In this document: positions 63,992 to 64,000 of the stretch, piece by piece
Layout: the number at the start of each line of letters is the position of its first letter
How positions within the stretch are numbered: position 1 is the stretch's first letter
Notes under the pieces: model-generated
Told to the model about the DNA's origin: nothing
Seen by the model: the letters and a program-made list of their open reading frames with translations, nothing else
The model's database searches: none
Position numbers and translations under genes: made by a program
Assembly: GCA_009617715.1 (NCBI GenBank)
Contig: VTFK01000294.1
Span: forward strand, 1,240,001 to 1,304,000
Length of the DNA stretch: 64,000 nucleotides
Direction of reading: 5' to 3'
DNA from: Plectrocnemia conspersa
Lineage: Eukaryota; Arthropoda; Insecta; Trichoptera; Polycentropodidae

Positions 63992-64000
63992 GCATTTAAC

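Overview
The window is AT-rich nuclear DNA from an arthropod, most likely an insect. It has spliced genes with GT-AG introns, many only 52-75 bases long and a few of several kilobases, and it carries a mitochondrial-type P450 that best fits CYP315A1 of the ecdysone pathway. I cannot fix the order or species. All gene models below were assembled by reading exon frames, splice-site phases and family motifs by eye. In the complete models the exon phases agree and the summed coding length is a multiple of three.

Layout. 1-10,929 has no convincing gene: AT-rich DNA, repeats, one CpG-richer block (2,280-3,000) and one broken coding-like stretch (7,594-7,893). 10,930-20,521 (minus) is TMEM120, with two alternative versions of its last membrane exon. 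20,522-25,923 is intergenic with repeats. 25,924-32,360 (plus) is a CYP315A1-type P450 of 485 residues. Its 3.6 kb fifth intron contains a decayed hAT-type transposase (minus) and an intronless COX18 gene (plus) with a one-base frameshift. 33,226-33,643 is a short inverted-repeat transposon. 34,662-39,894 (minus) is ARMC5 (990 residues, armadillo repeats plus BTB). Head-to-head with it, 42,580-58,916 (plus) is a BCR/ABR orthologue (1,208 residues: coiled coil, DH, PH, C2, RhoGAP). Its 9.4 kb seventh intron holds an antisense cysteine-rich secreted-protein locus (47,192-49,286), a 925-base palindrome, an LTR-like segment and an orphan signal-peptide-like exon. 63,461 to the end is the 5' part of enolase.

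How the genes relate. There is no operon logic; these are independent housekeeping, signalling and hormone genes. Two genes lie inside introns of others (COX18 in CYP315A1, the cysteine-rich locus in Bcr), and ARMC5 and Bcr diverge from a 2.7 kb gap. ARMC5 orthologues are linked to steroidogenesis in mammals and here the gene sits tail-to-tail with a steroid-hormone P450; this may be coincidence.

The most unusual items are the cysteine-rich locus, where one signal-peptide exon can splice in phase to either of two terminal exons built from the same previously unrecognised six-cysteine module, the duplicated terminal membrane exon of TMEM120, and the nested COX18.
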